Assembly (NCBI RefSeq): GCF_900106065.1
Contig: NZ_LT629796.1
Location: forward strand, 2,330,001 to 2,394,000
Source of the DNA: Pseudomonas mandelii
GTDB taxonomy: Bacteria; Pseudomonadota; Gammaproteobacteria; Pseudomonadales; Pseudomonadaceae
Length of the DNA stretch: 64,000 nt
Reading direction: 5' to 3'
Made by a program: the position numbers and the translations under genes. This document shows, piece by piece, positions 63,993 through 64,000 of the stretch. The notes beneath the pieces are model-generated. The model was not told the origin of the DNA. It worked only from the letters and a program-made list of their open reading frames with translations, and searched no databases. The first letter of the stretch is position 1. Every line of letters begins with the position of its first letter.

Positions 63993-64000
63993 ATGAAACT
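63993..64000 (+). CDS. pstS: Start of next gene, probably phosphate-binding protein PstS
   Basis: Only ATGAAACT is inside the window, after TAGGAGTAAGGC, a strong ribosome binding site. The pstS assignment rests on the Pho-box-like site upstream, on the preceding MFS gene (the order seen in P. aeruginosa) and on pseudomonad PstS beginning Met-Lys-Leu. The reading frame itself cannot be tested here. Confidence 0.5.

Overview
The window looks like chromosome of a fluorescent Pseudomonas (P. fluorescens group). The basis is the high GC content, Pseudomonas-style REP hairpins in many gene gaps, and gene neighbourhoods matching those I know from Pseudomonas: uvrD next to a GGDEF/EAL protein; an RpiR regulator and a LysR regulator next to a two-subunit pyruvate carboxylase; aspA/LysR/purEK; and an MFS carrier before a start that fits pstS. 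No rRNA, tRNA, CRISPR array, prophage or insertion sequence was seen.

Layout. 1-4.6 kb: the 3' part of a heavy-metal P-type ATPase, then two membrane-lipid enzymes (cfa and cardiolipin synthase, tail to tail) and a secreted DUF3617 protein. 4.7-15.8 kb: a zinc-starvation island. A leftward, mostly overlapping operon runs folE2-znuC-znuB-znuA-gamma carbonic anhydrase-pyrC2-ThrRS-like. A rightward amidase shares its promoter region, and a second rightward unit runs zigA-DUF1826-second COG0523 GTPase. Two small secreted Cys-containing proteins lie on the opposite strand. Two Zur-box-like palindromes sit at the two divergent promoters. The logic is zinc import plus replacement or sparing of zinc enzymes. 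15.8-23.7 kb: DUF3301, pdxY, a thioesterase, a CPA2 antiporter, a SUKH-type protein, a Tim44-like protein and uvrD. 23.9-32.6 kb: a c-di-GMP protein with a degenerate GGDEF motif, an RpiR regulator behind a HexR-type palindrome, and pycR/pycA/pycB.

32.7-48.5 kb is the most accessory-like part. It holds two adjacent autotransporters with paralogous beta-barrels and different passengers, a HipA-family toxin followed by its HTH partner (order reversed from E. coli hipBA), two GNAT enzymes with a PaiB-like protein, a divergent MocR regulator, and a 1527-residue dermonecrotic-toxin-like protein bounded by two similar terminators. 48.6-53.1 kb: polyamine binding protein and acetylpolyamine amidohydrolase, an AraC regulator and asparaginase. 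53.2-64 kb: AGCS symporter, aspA, a LysR regulator, purEK, small stress and secreted proteins, a sugar-phosphate mutarotase, a YciA thioesterase and an MFS carrier. The last bases hold a Pho-box-like site and the start of a gene that is probably pstS.

Most notable signals: (1) five tandem 12-bp units, each with a DnaA-box-like 9-mer, written into the linker of the MocR gene; (2) a purE leader with mutually exclusive antiterminator and terminator stems; (3) a ThrRS-like protein that lost its aminoacylation core while staying in frame inside a Zur-type operon; (4) an HxD...H...R pattern in the DUF1826 protein suggesting an Fe(II)/2-oxoglutarate oxygenase-like fold.
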